Shown: positions 31,608-40,396 of the stretch, in pieces | Position numbering within the stretch: the first letter of the stretch is position 1 | Layout of the letters: each line of letters begins with the position of its first letter | DNA from: JBDKVA01 sp039679375 | GTDB taxonomy: Bacteria; Bacillota; Clostridia; Acetivibrionales; DTU013 | Assembly (NCBI GenBank): GCA_039679375.1 | Contig: JBDKVA010000026.1 | Location: forward strand, 50,563 to 114,562 | Length of the DNA stretch: 64,000 bases | Direction: 5' to 3' | Position numbers and translations under genes: made by a program | The notes under the pieces: generated by a model | Database searches by the model: none | Told to the model about the DNA's origin: nothing | Seen by the model: the letters and a program-made list of their open reading frames with translations, nothing else

Positions 31608-32876
31608 ATGATGAAAGTTAAAATCAATGTAGGGCTAGTCGGTTTCGGCAATCGTGGGTGGTCTCTCATGTCGAATGTTATTGTACCGATGACGGAAAAG
31701 GACGTCAATATAAAGGGTGTATGCGACTTGTATGAAGATCGGGCGCGTAATGCCGCGGAATACGTTAAGAACAATACCGGCTGCGAGCCATTTTGGACTA
31801 CGGATTATCACGATATTACCTCGATGGACGACCTGGATGCCGTCATTATTATGTCGGCATGGGAATCCCATGTCCCGGTGGCTGTTTCGGCCATGAAATC
31901 AGGTAAATATGTTGGCTTTGAGGTTGGAGGTGTCTACTCTCTGGATGACTGCTGGAAGCTGGTGCATGCCTCCGAGGATACGGGCATGCCCTGTATGCTT
32001 TTGGAAAACTGCTGCTATGGCCGTCGCGAGATGATGGTTATGAATATGGTAAAACAAGGCATCCTGGGTGATATCATGGGATGCCAGGGCGGATACTGCC
32101 ACGATTTGAGAGAAGAGATTTCAGGCGGCTTGGAAAACCGCCATTATCGTTTGCGTAATTATCTGAACAGAAATTGTGAAAACTATCCTACCCACGAGTT
32201 GGGGCCGCTTGCAAAGGTCCTGAGTATTAACAACGGCAACAGGATGCTTTCCTTGACGTCGGCTGCTTCGCGCTCAATGGGGCTTCATGAGTACAATATC
32301 ACAGCAAAAGGCAAGGATTCACCGCTGGCTAACGCTGCGTTTGCACAGGGTGATATTGTAACAACCACTATTAAATGCGCAAAGGGGCAAACCATCACAC
32401 TAACGCTGGATACTACGCTGCCGCGCGCATACAGCCGTTGTTTTACCGTTCATGGTACAAAAGGGATGTATGCTGAGGATACGGATTCCATTTTTCTTGA
32501 TGGCGTGCATAATGAGTTTGATTATAATTGGAAAAAACAGTGGGGTAATGCATCACAATATGAAGAACAATATGACCACCCGTTATGGAAGGAATTCAGT
32601 AAACAGATACGAGGCGGGCATGATGGAATGGACTGGCTGGTATTCCGCGCTTTTATCGAAAGCGTCAAGTCAGGGCAACAGACGCCGATTGACGTATACG
32701 ACACGGCAGCCTGGATGTGCATCAGTGCATTAAGCGAGGAATCGATCGCCTGCGGAAGCGCTCCGGTGGCTATTCCTGATTTTACGAACGGCCGCTGGCT
32801 GGAACGAAATGATATCACGAAGGGTAAATATTGCCTCAATGAAGTATGTGAAGACCATACCGTGAGTTTATATTAA
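31608..32876 (+). CDS. Gfo/Idh/MocA family oxidoreductase
   Basis: 422 aa from the ATG at 31608 (or the next ATG at 31611), behind AAAGGTGAGGTG. The N-terminal NAD(P) Rossmann fold has VGLVGFGNRGWS, then a GVCDLYEDRA acidic turn. The C-terminal alpha/beta domain has NYPTHELGPLAKVL, holding the His usual for catalysis. The family oxidises or epimerises sugars, inositols or glycosides. Divergent AraC regulator, then an unknown protein and a Zn dehydrogenase downstream suggest a small sugar or polyol catabolic unit; the substrate is unknown. Confidence 0.92.
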   Translation: MMKVKINVGLVGFGNRGWSLMSNVIVPMTEKDVNIKGVCDLYEDRARNAAEYVKNNTGCEPFWTTDYHDITSMDDLDAVIIMSAWESHVPVAVSAMKSGKYVGFEVGGVYSLDDCWKLVHASEDTGMPCMLLENCCYGRREMMVMNMVKQGILGDIMGCQGGYCHDLREEISGGLENRHYRLRNYLNRNCENYPTHELGPLAKVLSINNGNRMLSLTSAASRSMGLHEYNITAKGKDSPLANAAFAQGDIVTTTIKCAKGQTITLTLDTTLPRAYSRCFTVHGTKGMYAEDTDSIFLDGVHNEFDYNWKKQWGNASQYEEQYDHPLWKEFSKQIRGGHDGMDWLVFRAFIESVKSGQQTPIDVYDTAAWMCISALSEESIACGSAPVAIPDFTNGRWLERNDITKGKYCLNEVCEDHTVSLY

Positions 32877-32952
32877 CATTTATGAGAATGGTCTGCTAAG
32901 AACTTTCTGGGTTACATAATCATAAAATGCAATATAAAAAGTGGAAGGTGTG

Positions 32953-33591
32953 ATGATTATGTACTCGTGCCCTATTGGGAAGAATCCGTTTATGATGGTA
33001 TGCCCGGTGCAGGCAATGCCGGTTTATGGAGCAAACACTGCATGTATAAGCAATTCACAGTTCGAATTGAGCAATCATTTGCGAATGCTGTGGGAACAGC
33101 ATGTTGCATGGACAAGGATGTTTATCATCAGTACGGTATTCAATTTACCGGATGCCAACCCGGTAACAAAGCGCCTGCTTCGCAATCCAAAAGATTTTGA
33201 AGCCGCATTGAAGCCTCTTTATGGTGAAGCGGCTGCTTCCAGGTTTGCAGCCCTTCTTACTGACCATTTGTTAATAAGCGCCGATTTGGTAAAAGCGGCA
33301 AAGGCAGGTGATAACAAGGCTGCCGACAATGCTGAGAAACGCTGGTATGCCAATGCGGACGAAATCGCCGCTTTCCTCGGGAGCATCAATCCCTATTGGA
33401 GCCAGGAAGAGTGGAAATCCTTGCTCTATGACCATCTGTCGATGACAAAAACAGAAGCGGTGGACATGATCACAGGTAAATATGCTGAAAGTGTCAGCAT
33501 ATTTGACGATATAGAAAAACAGGCTCTGCAGATGGCTGATGTAATGACCCGCGGTATTGTCAGACAATTCCCGCAAAACTTCTCAAGATGA
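32953..33591 (+). CDS. Uncharacterised Clostridia-type protein (about 212 aa)
   Basis: The start is one of two ATGs (32953, 32959) behind GGAAGGTG. After a short Cys/Met/Pro-rich N-terminus there is an all-helical body with LWEQHVAWTRMFI, NRLLRNPKDF-like KRLLRNPKDFEAALKPL, EKRWYANADEIAAFLGSINPYW and a C-terminal IEKQALQMADVMTRGI. I know this kind of sequence from Clostridia and Bacilli, where it is sometimes mislabelled acetylglutamate kinase; no kinase motif is present. His, Trp and Asp are conserved-looking, as in four-helix metal or heme proteins, but that is speculation. Confidence 0.8.
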   Translation: MIMYSCPIGKNPFMMVCPVQAMPVYGANTACISNSQFELSNHLRMLWEQHVAWTRMFIISTVFNLPDANPVTKRLLRNPKDFEAALKPLYGEAAASRFAALLTDHLLISADLVKAAKAGDNKAADNAEKRWYANADEIAAFLGSINPYWSQEEWKSLLYDHLSMTKTEAVDMITGKYAESVSIFDDIEKQALQMADVMTRGIVRQFPQNFSR

Positions 33592-33687
33592 TCTAGGAGT
33601 CTGTAAAGATATTCAGAATACACTCCACAAATAATCCAAAACAAGTTATAATGATCATAGGATTCTAGATTTAGTGGAGGTGTTCCG

Positions 33688-34707
33688 ATGAAAGCAGCTG
33701 TATATTATGGCCGGCATGATTTGAGGGTAACTGAAGTTGATGAGGGACCGATAGGAGATAATCAGGTCAGGGTAAATGTAAAATATTGCGGCGTCTGCGG
33801 TACGGATATTCATATATATGAAGGGGATGGAGGCGCTGCAGCCGTTGTTCCTCCTACGATTATCGGACATGAATTTTCAGGAGTTGTTCATGCTGTAGGC
33901 AAAAATGTAAGAAGCGTAAAGGCAGGGGACAGGGTTTCTGTAGATCCCAACGATGCCTGCGGGGAATGTTATTTCTGCAGAGATGCCAAAGCGCATTTCT
34001 GTGAAAATTACGTTGGAATCGGAACAACATGCAATGGCGGTTTTGCCGAATATGTTACCGTACGCGAAAAACAGGTATTTAAAATACCGGATGAACTGCC
34101 ATTTGAGACGGCTGCCCTTGTAGAAACTGTTTCATGCTGCCTTCATGGAATGGACCTCTGTGATATAAAGACAGGGCAAACCGTACTAATCATAGGCGCC
34201 GGACCAATCGGCCTGCTCATGCTGCAGCTTGCAAAAATGTCGGGAGCGGGGAAGATTATTGTATCAGAAATTGTTCCTGAAAAGAGGGAGCTCGCATTAA
34301 AATATGGCGCCAACATTGTCATTGATCCGATAAACGAAGACATTGAGTCTATTTTGAAAGCCAATGCGAAGAATGTGAATTGTGTGATTGAATGCGCAGG
34401 TACGATCCGGACGATCGAACAGGCAATCAAGTATGCAGGCAATGGCTCTACCGTAATGATGTTCGGCCTTGTTGCCCCGGATGCTGCTGCGTCCGTCAAG
34501 CCTCATGATATTTTTAAGAAGGAAATCAAATTGACTTCTTCTTTCATCAATCCATATACTTTTGACAGAGCAATCGAAGTCTTAGCCCTTGGTAAAGTAA
34601 AGACGGAAGGGATCATAACGGATATCGTTCCTCTCGCGCAAATCAACAAGGTGTTTGAAGATATTAGTTTCAGACGCCGCGGAAAGGTATTGATCAAAAT
34701 CTCATAA
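33688..34707 (+). CDS. Zinc-dependent alcohol/polyol dehydrogenase (MDR family)
   Basis: 339 aa. Catalytic zinc ligands in CGVCGTDIH and GHEFSG, structural zinc Cys cluster CGECYFC...C (about residues 91-108), NAD fold GAGPIGLLMLQLAK (about 171), and the acidic residue after the fold (VSEIVPEKRELA) that favours NAD. Closest in look to sorbitol/threonine-type dehydrogenases. TGGAGGTGTTCCG precedes the ATG. It probably belongs with the Gfo/Idh/MocA gene upstream. A terminator follows at 34735. Confidence 0.93.
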   Translation: MKAAVYYGRHDLRVTEVDEGPIGDNQVRVNVKYCGVCGTDIHIYEGDGGAAAVVPPTIIGHEFSGVVHAVGKNVRSVKAGDRVSVDPNDACGECYFCRDAKAHFCENYVGIGTTCNGGFAEYVTVREKQVFKIPDELPFETAALVETVSCCLHGMDLCDIKTGQTVLIIGAGPIGLLMLQLAKMSGAGKIIVSEIVPEKRELALKYGANIVIDPINEDIESILKANAKNVNCVIECAGTIRTIEQAIKYAGNGSTVMMFGLVAPDAAASVKPHDIFKKEIKLTSSFINPYTFDRAIEVLALGKVKTEGIITDIVPLAQINKVFEDISFRRRGKVLIKIS

Positions 34708-34734
34708 GCAGTATTTGCCGGTGGAGCGTATTGT

Positions 34735-34777
34735 GGCTGTGTCCGGGCTTTATAAAGCCTCAAGACACAGCCCTTTT
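34735..34777 (+). terminator. Terminator with an inner palindrome after the Zn dehydrogenase
   Basis: Outer arms GGCTGTGTC / GACACAGCC enclose a second perfect palindrome GGCTTTATAAAGCC (34746-34759), followed by CTTTT. It is in effect a cruciform-like terminator. Confidence 0.75.
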
Positions 34778-34867
34778 GATATAACTATTTGCAGCGTAAA
34801 TCCGGCGAAATAAGTGATTTCGCAAAGCGACAATTACGACAGGCAATTCTGCAGTAAATGTGTATTA

Positions 34868-35185
34868 TTATGCCATATCATAATTTTTTGCGCGGCGCTC
34901 CACACGCTTGGCCTTTATTGTTTCTTCGTAGTCATTTCCTTCAATGATCGATGAGCTGATATTTGCCTTTTCCATAATCAGTTCCATCAATTGGCTTCTA
35001 ATCTCCAAAGGTGTTTCTTCAAGATTGAAAAATTCTTTGATTTCCCTGAGCTTTGCCTCTAAATCCAGATCGCCGATATCAACACTTCTGGATTTGTCGG
35101 ATATGCTGAGAATGAACTGTGCTTCAAAGTTGTATGCATCTTCAGTGATGTCCAGGCCAGATAGTAACAGTTGAGATGTTTTCAT
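34868..35185 (-). CDS. Small protein of unknown function (105 aa)
   Basis: Starts at the ATG at 35185, preceded by a textbook GGAGGT with 6 nt spacing, although the frame stays open upstream. MKTSQLLLSGLDITEDAYNF leads into a polar, Glu/Lys-rich, mainly helical protein ending ERRAKNYDMA. No signal peptide, membrane segment or motif is seen. It stands alone on the minus strand between the dehydrogenase terminator and tRNA-Gln. The strong ribosome site is the main support for it being real. Confidence 0.65.
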   Translation of the reverse strand: MKTSQLLLSGLDITEDAYNFEAQFILSISDKSRSVDIGDLDLEAKLREIKEFFNLEETPLEIRSQLMELIMEKANISSSIIEGNDYEETIKAKRVERRAKNYDMA

Positions 35186-35388
35186 AAAAATACCTCCGAA
35201 ATAAATTTTTGTGGCTAAGTTCCTGTAGACATCAATATTGTGGACTGTTATGTATAAAGATAGATACAATTCAATTATATCATAATCCGTCAAAGCTGCA
35301 AGCAGATATATTCATTAAAATCGTTACAGAATGGCGATATTAGCAAATTATTACAGATAACTTTTTAATAGCTTTAGAATAAAACCTA

Positions 35389-35418
35389 TTGCATTCTTGC
35401 AGGTGTATATGCTATAAT
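35389..35418 (+). promoter_or_regulatory. Promoter of tRNA-Gln
   Basis: TTGCAT, 18-bp spacer, TATAAT, 17 nt before the mature tRNA 5' end. Confidence 0.7.
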
Positions 35419-35435
35419 AACCACTGTTAATCCGT

Positions 35436-35509
35436 TGCGGGATTGTGTAATGGTAGCACAACTGACTCTGGATCAGTCTGTGAGGGTTCAAATCCTTCTC
35501 CCGCAGCCA
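35436..35509 (+). tRNA. tRNA-Gln (anticodon CTG)
   Basis: Seven-bp acceptor TGCGGGA / TCCCGCA, D-loop AATGGTAG, anticodon stem ACTGA/TCAGT with loop CTCTGGA (anticodon CTG, reads CAG), T-arm GAGGG-TTCAAAT-CCTTC, discriminator G and an encoded CCA. A single-gene transcript with its own promoter and terminator. Confidence 0.95.
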
Positions 35510-35533
35510 GGAAATTAAATATCAATACAATGC

Positions 35534-35560
35534 AAAGCCCTGGTTGCAAGGGCTTTCGTT
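35534..35560 (+). terminator. Terminator after tRNA-Gln
   Basis: AAAGCCCT / AGGGCTTT stem with a 7-nt loop, then CGTTATATTT. It may also serve the convergent L,D-transpeptidase gene. Confidence 0.65.
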
Positions 35561-35588
35561 ATATTTGGAGTTCGATGTCCATTCGATT

Positions 35589-36491
35589 TTAATTGCCGGC
35601 AGCACCTAAACTATTCTTTTGTACGACTCCCCATTCAAGAAGGACTGCTTCATCACCAATCCATACTTCTGCGGTTCTGGGTATGATTTCAAATAGCTGT
35701 TCCACATCGGAGTTGATCATCCGGATACAGCCATGAGAGATATTCTTTCCTATGGAGTAGGGACTATTATTGCCATGGATCCCGAGTTCATCGCCGGTCT
35801 TATAGGATAAGCCAAGCCATCTGTATCCCAGCGGGTTGGCCGGTATCCCTCCCTTTACGGGCTTTGCGTAGCCTCCTCCTCCCCAGGCCGGGTTGATTAC
35901 CTTGCTTACGATGGTAAATTTTCCATTTGGAGTAAGGGAAGGCGGATTGCCAATCGCTACAGGATATTTTCTCAGTATGGAACTATTTTCATAAAGCGTC
36001 AGGATCCTGTTCGATTTGTTAATGACCAGCCATTTGCCGGCCGGCGGGGGAGCAGCGACCACATCCGCAACCGGACTGTTCCCTGTACTGAGCTGGTATA
36101 TAAGTGCTTCGAGGGATTTCTCTCCCCATATTCCATCCACCTTCAGATTGCAGCTGCTTTGAAATCTTAATACCGCATTGCGGAGATTCAACTTTGCATC
36201 GTTGTTTTCATCCGTAAAATATCCAAGGTCCCTTAATTCTTTTTCATAATCTACTGTCATGGGGTCAATAGACTGTTTGTCCTGACAATCATCAAGCGTT
36301 TCAACAGGGATATTGATCCCTGCCTCGGCCAATAGGGCGGGCAAGTCACTTTGGAGCTTTTCATATGCAGCCTTTGTACCATTTAGCTGTATTTCCGCAA
36401 ACACCTTTTGTACAAATACGGGCTCTGATGTATCGATACCGGAAGTATGTAAAGTAATGAGTAAATATAGCAGTGCGATAATATCCGCCAT
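35589..36491 (-). CDS. L,D-transpeptidase (YkuD) with peptidoglycan-binding domain
   Basis: 300 aa. N-terminal hydrophobic segment (about residues 3-17, an uncleaved anchor or signal), a spacer, a PG_binding_1-like repeat around 82-130 (YEKELRDLGYFT, then VDGIWGEKSLEAL), and a YkuD domain (about 153-283) with the catalytic signature HGNNSPYSIGKNISHGC: His239, His253, Cys255. It forms 3-3 crosslinks or attaches proteins to peptidoglycan outside the cell, a penicillin-insensitive route. GAGGGGCAAC precedes the ATG. Single-gene unit. Confidence 0.93.
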   Translation of the reverse strand: MADIIALLYLLITLHTSGIDTSEPVFVQKVFAEIQLNGTKAAYEKLQSDLPALLAEAGINIPVETLDDCQDKQSIDPMTVDYEKELRDLGYFTDENNDAKLNLRNAVLRFQSSCNLKVDGIWGEKSLEALIYQLSTGNSPVADVVAAPPPAGKWLVINKSNRILTLYENSSILRKYPVAIGNPPSLTPNGKFTIVSKVINPAWGGGGYAKPVKGGIPANPLGYRWLGLSYKTGDELGIHGNNSPYSIGKNISHGCIRMINSDVEQLFEIIPRTAEVWIGDEAVLLEWGVVQKNSLGAAGN

Positions 36492-36681
36492 GTTGCCCCT
36501 CTTTTTTATGTGTCGATTGTAAATATATATGCCTCTTCATATTGGCAATATGACATAGGGGCTGTACGTTTTTCGGCAATAAAATTAAAATCGATGGCAC
36601 ATCGGGCACCTTCAGCGGCACGGTTTGTTTCGGGAAATCGCCCATTTAGCCGGATTTGCTGCGCAAATGTCCATAAACGGA

Positions 36682-36711
36682 AATACAGAGTCCCATTAGG
36701 AACTCTGTATT
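36682..36711. terminator. Hairpin, possibly a terminator, in the gap before RNase J
   Basis: 12-bp arms AATACAGAGTCC / GGACTCTGTATT with one bulged A and a short loop; no T-run on either strand, so its terminator role is doubtful. Confidence 0.4.
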
Positions 36712-36889
36712 ATCTCATCTTTAAACTTTTATCCGGGTTAAACAAAAGAGAGTCGTTCGACGAACGAGTAAGTTAATTATACTAGTGCATTTTTACCATG
36801 TCAATATGCATATGGACCTATTTTTTACCTCAAATTGCAATATAAATGTGGGCAAATAACTTAATAATTTCTTATAAATTATAAATATT

Positions 36890-36917
36890 TTGCAATTGAT
36901 TCATAAAGTGCTATAAT
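36890..36917 (+). promoter_or_regulatory. Promoter of RNase J
   Basis: TTGCAA, 16-bp spacer, TATAAT. Transcription from here gives a 5' leader of about 270 nt with paired segments CAGGTG (about 36939) and CACCTG (about 36985). Confidence 0.7.
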
Positions 36918-37196
36918 GTTTGAGGAAACAGTTCAGACAGGTGTATATGGCCGCGCATGTTCCGATATGCTGTGGATTTTTATGCACCTGTAATTTTGAA
37001 TCTATATTGAATGAACTGATTTTCTTAACGGATGGCTTTGCAAACAGCAGTGATTCTATAGTGTTTACAAAGACAGACGTTTAGAAAATTACATTCAATT
37101 AATATAATTTCAGTTGCTTTTCTAACCGATACATAATCAGTGTTGAAAAGATGAAAAATAATTTATTATGCACGTAATCGTTTTGGAGGTTTAATT

Positions 37197-38864
37197 GTGG
37201 CAAAAAACAAAAAGAAATTAAAGGTTATACCGCTCGGAGGCTTGCAGGAAATCGGCAAAAATATCACTGCATTTGAGTATGATGAGGATATAATAGTGGT
37301 GGATTGCGGCCTTGCATTCCCTGAAGATGATATGCTTGGTATCGATCTTGTCATTCCGGACATATCCTACCTGATGAAAAATAGGGAAAAAATCAGGGGA
37401 ATCATACTGACACATGGTCATGAAGACCATATAGGAGGTATGCCATATTTATTGAAGGAAATCAATGTACCCGTATATGGAACCAGGCTGACTAACGGGC
37501 TTCTTGCGCTGAAGCTGGAAGAGCACGGACTTCTGGAGGTGACCAGGCTGGAGAATGTCGAGGCTGGAGAGACCGTTCAGCTTGGAGCATTCAAAGTAGA
37601 ATTCATCCACTCGACCCACAGTATTGCAGATGCCGTTTCACTTGCATTGCATACGCCTGTCGGGGTAATTATCCATACATCGGATTTTAAGATCGACTAC
37701 ACACCTATCGAAGGCAAACCCATTGATCTTGCCAGGTTTGCAGAGCTTGGAAATAAAGGCGTATTGCTTCTCATGTGCGACAGTACGAATGTGGAACGCA
37801 CGGGTTTTACCATGTCCGAAAGAACAGTGGGAGAGACCTTTGAAGAGATATTCATCAATGCGAAGAGCCGGATCATCGTAGCCAGTTTTGCGTCTAACGT
37901 ACATAGGATCCAGCAGGTCATCGATGCCTCGTGCAAATTCAACAGGAAAGTTACTGTAGTAGGCAGGAGCATGGTGAATGTAGTAAAAGTAGCTATGGAA
38001 CTGGGATATTTAAATGTTCCGGAAGGTATGATGATAGATGTGGATATGATAGATAAGTATCCACCCGAAAGAATTGTCATTATTACGACCGGCAGCCAGG
38101 GAGAGCCAATGTCGGCCTTGTCGAGAATGGCGGCATCAGAGCACAGAAAGGTGGAAATTGAGCCGGGAGACCTGATCATTATATCTGCATCACCCATTCC
38201 GGGCAACGAGAAACCGATATTCAGGGTCATTAATGAACTTTTCAAAAAGGGCGCGGATGTCATATATGAATCCCTTGCGGATGTTCACGTATCGGGCCAC
38301 GCCTGCCAGGAAGAACTGAAGCTGATGCACAATCTCACAAAACCTAAGTACTTTATGCCTGTACATGGTGAATACAGACACCTGAAACAGCATGCGAACC
38401 TGGCAAACAATCTTGGTATGCCGATGGAGAATATTTTCATGATGGAAAACGGGAAAGTACTTGAGCTTACATCGGATTCCGCAAAAATAAATGGATGCGT
38501 CACTTCCGGAAGAGTACTTGTCGATGGCCTCGGCGTAGGCGATGTGGGAAGTATAGTATTAAGAGACAGGAAGCTGTTGTCACAGGATGGTTTGATTGTG
38601 GTAGTTCTGACGACAGAAAAGGAATCAGGTCAGCTTGTAGCAGGCCCGGACATTATTTCCCGCGGCTTTGTGTATGTCAGGGAAGCTGAGGATCTGATCG
38701 AAAATGCACGTGAGATCATTAAAAAGTCAATTATAAAATGCGATGGAAAGAATAAAAACGATTGGTCTGCCAAAAAAGGCCAAATAAAGGACGATCTGCG
38801 TGAATACCTTTTTGAGCGGACGAAGCGCAAGCCGATGATCCTGCCTATTATTATGGAAATATAA
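37197..38864 (+). CDS. rnj: Ribonuclease J
   Basis: 555 aa. Metallo-beta-lactamase fold with HGHEDHIGG (His73, His75, Asp77, His78), beta-CASP domain (TTGSQGEPMSALSRMA, then DVHVSGHACQEELKLM) and the C-terminal dimerisation domain. It is the 5'-3' exo/endonuclease that replaces RNase E in Firmicutes. The start is a GTG with GGAGG 7 nt upstream. A long leader suggests self-regulation, as RNA-decay enzymes often cut their own leaders (inference). A bidirectional terminator separates it from tyrS. Confidence 0.96.
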   Translation: MAKNKKKLKVIPLGGLQEIGKNITAFEYDEDIIVVDCGLAFPEDDMLGIDLVIPDISYLMKNREKIRGIILTHGHEDHIGGMPYLLKEINVPVYGTRLTNGLLALKLEEHGLLEVTRLENVEAGETVQLGAFKVEFIHSTHSIADAVSLALHTPVGVIIHTSDFKIDYTPIEGKPIDLARFAELGNKGVLLLMCDSTNVERTGFTMSERTVGETFEEIFINAKSRIIVASFASNVHRIQQVIDASCKFNRKVTVVGRSMVNVVKVAMELGYLNVPEGMMIDVDMIDKYPPERIVIITTGSQGEPMSALSRMAASEHRKVEIEPGDLIIISASPIPGNEKPIFRVINELFKKGADVIYESLADVHVSGHACQEELKLMHNLTKPKYFMPVHGEYRHLKQHANLANNLGMPMENIFMMENGKVLELTSDSAKINGCVTSGRVLVDGLGVGDVGSIVLRDRKLLSQDGLIVVVLTTEKESGQLVAGPDIISRGFVYVREAEDLIENAREIIKKSIIKCDGKNKNDWSAKKGQIKDDLREYLFERTKRKPMILPIIMEI

Positions 38865-38880
38865 AATGACCGGAACAATA

Positions 38881-38910
38881 GAAAACCCGCTGGAATCTCA
38901 GCGGGTTTTC
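38881..38910. terminator. Bidirectional terminator between rnj and tyrS
   Basis: Perfectly symmetric GAAAACCCGCTG / CAGCGGGTTTTC with a GAATCT loop; T-runs on both strands. It overlaps the tyrS stop codon. Confidence 0.9.
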
Positions 38911-40160
38911 TATTGCTTTCGTTTTGATCTTTGTTTCAAAAGGATCTTGTGATACGTCTTTTTGCCCTTTTTAATAATCAATTCGCCATTATTGAATAAC
39001 TTTTCATTTAACATAAAATCGATCGAATCAACGGGAGATTCGGCAATATATACCCCGCCTTGCTGTACGAGCCTTCGACCTTCTCCCTTTGACGGCACCA
39101 GGCTTGTTCTCAGCAGAAGATCAAGTATATTGAGCCCACCTGACAGTTCGGCCGCGCTGACTTCGGTAGAGGGCATATTGCTGGTGTTGCCGCCGCCTCC
39201 GAAAAGCGCCTCGGCGAGCTGCCTTGCTTTTCCGGCCTCTTCTTCACCGTGCACCAGTTTTGTCACTTCATATGCGAGAACCTTTTTGGCCTCGTTGATC
39301 TGTTCATTTTTTAGCCCGGCGAGCTTCGCTATTTCATCCATGGGCAGGAAAGTCAATAGCTTCAGACACTTGATCACATCGGCGTCATCGATGTTTCTCC
39401 AGTACTGGTAGAAATCAAACGGGGAAGTCTTATTGGCATCAAGCCATAATGCACCTTTTTCTGTTTTGCCCATTTTTTTGCCTTCGCTGGTCGTGAGCAG
39501 CGTAAAGGTCATTCCGTAGGATTCCTTGCCTTCGACGCGCCGAATCAGATCGATACCTCCAAGGATGTTGGACCACTGGTCATCGCCCCCCAGCTGCATG
39601 ACACAGCCGTATTTCTGATTCAGCACAAGGAAGTCATAGCTTTGCATGAGCATATAGTTGAATTCGATAAAGGTCAGCCCTTTTTCCATCCTGGATTTAA
39701 AGCATTCGGCAGTGAGCATCCTGTTGACCGAGAAATAAACGCCGATGTCCCTTAGAAAATCGACGTAATTCAGCTTGAGCAGCCAATCGGAATTATCAAC
39801 CATGAATGCCTTGTTTTCTGAAAAATCGATGAATTTTGAAAGCTGCACCTTAAAGTTTTCCGCGTTGTGCCGGATCGTATCCCTTGTCATCATTTTGCGC
39901 ATATCGGTACGGCCGGAAGGGTCCCCGACCATCGCTGTTCCGCCGCCTATCAGGGCTATAGGCTTGTGTCCGGCTCTTTGCATATGGGCCATTACCATCA
40001 TTTGAAGGAAATGCCCTACATGAAGGCTGTCGGCTGTTGGATCAAAGCCTATATAAAAGGTTACCTTCCGGTTATCGAGAAGCTCCTTTATTTCTTCCTG
40101 ATGAGTGAGCTGAGCGATGAAGCCCCTTTCATTAAGAACATCGTATACACTGTTTGACAT
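38910..40160 (-). CDS. tyrS: Tyrosyl-tRNA synthetase
   Basis: 416 aa from the ATG at 40160, with AGAGGT 8 nt upstream; upstream in-frame ATGs (40166, 40211) lack spacing. Class I HIGH variant HVGH in DPTADSLHVGHFL, KMSKS variant KKMGKTEKG, tyrosine-binding QSYDFL / GGDDQW, and a C-terminal S4-like RNA-binding domain (GLNILDLLLRTSLV onward). It charges tRNA-Tyr. No T-box could be made out in the 236-nt leader region. Confidence 0.96.
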   Translation of the reverse strand: MSNSVYDVLNERGFIAQLTHQEEIKELLDNRKVTFYIGFDPTADSLHVGHFLQMMVMAHMQRAGHKPIALIGGGTAMVGDPSGRTDMRKMMTRDTIRHNAENFKVQLSKFIDFSENKAFMVDNSDWLLKLNYVDFLRDIGVYFSVNRMLTAECFKSRMEKGLTFIEFNYMLMQSYDFLVLNQKYGCVMQLGGDDQWSNILGGIDLIRRVEGKESYGMTFTLLTTSEGKKMGKTEKGALWLDANKTSPFDFYQYWRNIDDADVIKCLKLLTFLPMDEIAKLAGLKNEQINEAKKVLAYEVTKLVHGEEEAGKARQLAEALFGGGGNTSNMPSTEVSAAELSGGLNILDLLLRTSLVPSKGEGRRLVQQGGVYIAESPVDSIDFMLNEKLFNNGELIIKKGKKTYHKILLKQRSKRKQ

Positions 40161-40396
40161 ATTCATATACCTCTTTATATAACGCATTTTTCTGAGTATT
40201 TTACCATACATATGAATGTATTACAAGGCTGACCTGCTTTAACCGGGGAATTTGAACGGAACGGTACGCAAGAACGGTCCCATGATTCTTCAAAAAATAA
40301 AGGAAACCGGTGATCCGGTCCCCCTGAATGCCTGGAAACTGCTCGATTAGTTCACGAACAGACCCCCGGTGCTAATCATATATAGAATACACGTCA
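40161..40396. other. Gap between membrane protein gene and tyrS
   Basis: Contains the small hairpin ACCGG-TGAT-CCGGT (40306-40319) and the phrase CAAGAACGGTCCC, whose complement resembles the AAGAACCGTCCC at 28266-28277; both may be bits of a dispersed element. Searched for T-box specifier and antiterminator features on the minus strand and found none. Confidence 0.4.

Larger units (their letters stand above)
36492..37196. other. 705-nt intergenic region between L,D-transpeptidase and RNase J
   Basis: No gene recognised. It holds a hairpin at 36682-36711 (AATACAGAGTCC / GGA-ACTCTGTATT), a good promoter at 36890-36917 and a leader of about 270 nt before RNase J. The stretch 36550-36670 contains short inverted pieces (for example GCCGGATTTGCTGCGCAAATGTCC) and looks like remnant repeat DNA. 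Confidence 0.6.

Noticed and set aside
32953..33591. Acetylglutamate kinase
   Set aside because: Labels of this sort exist for similar proteins, but no amino-acid kinase motif or fold signature is present.
40161..40396. T-box riboswitch for tyrS
   Set aside because: No specifier loop, T-box consensus or antiterminator pairing could be found on the minus strand.
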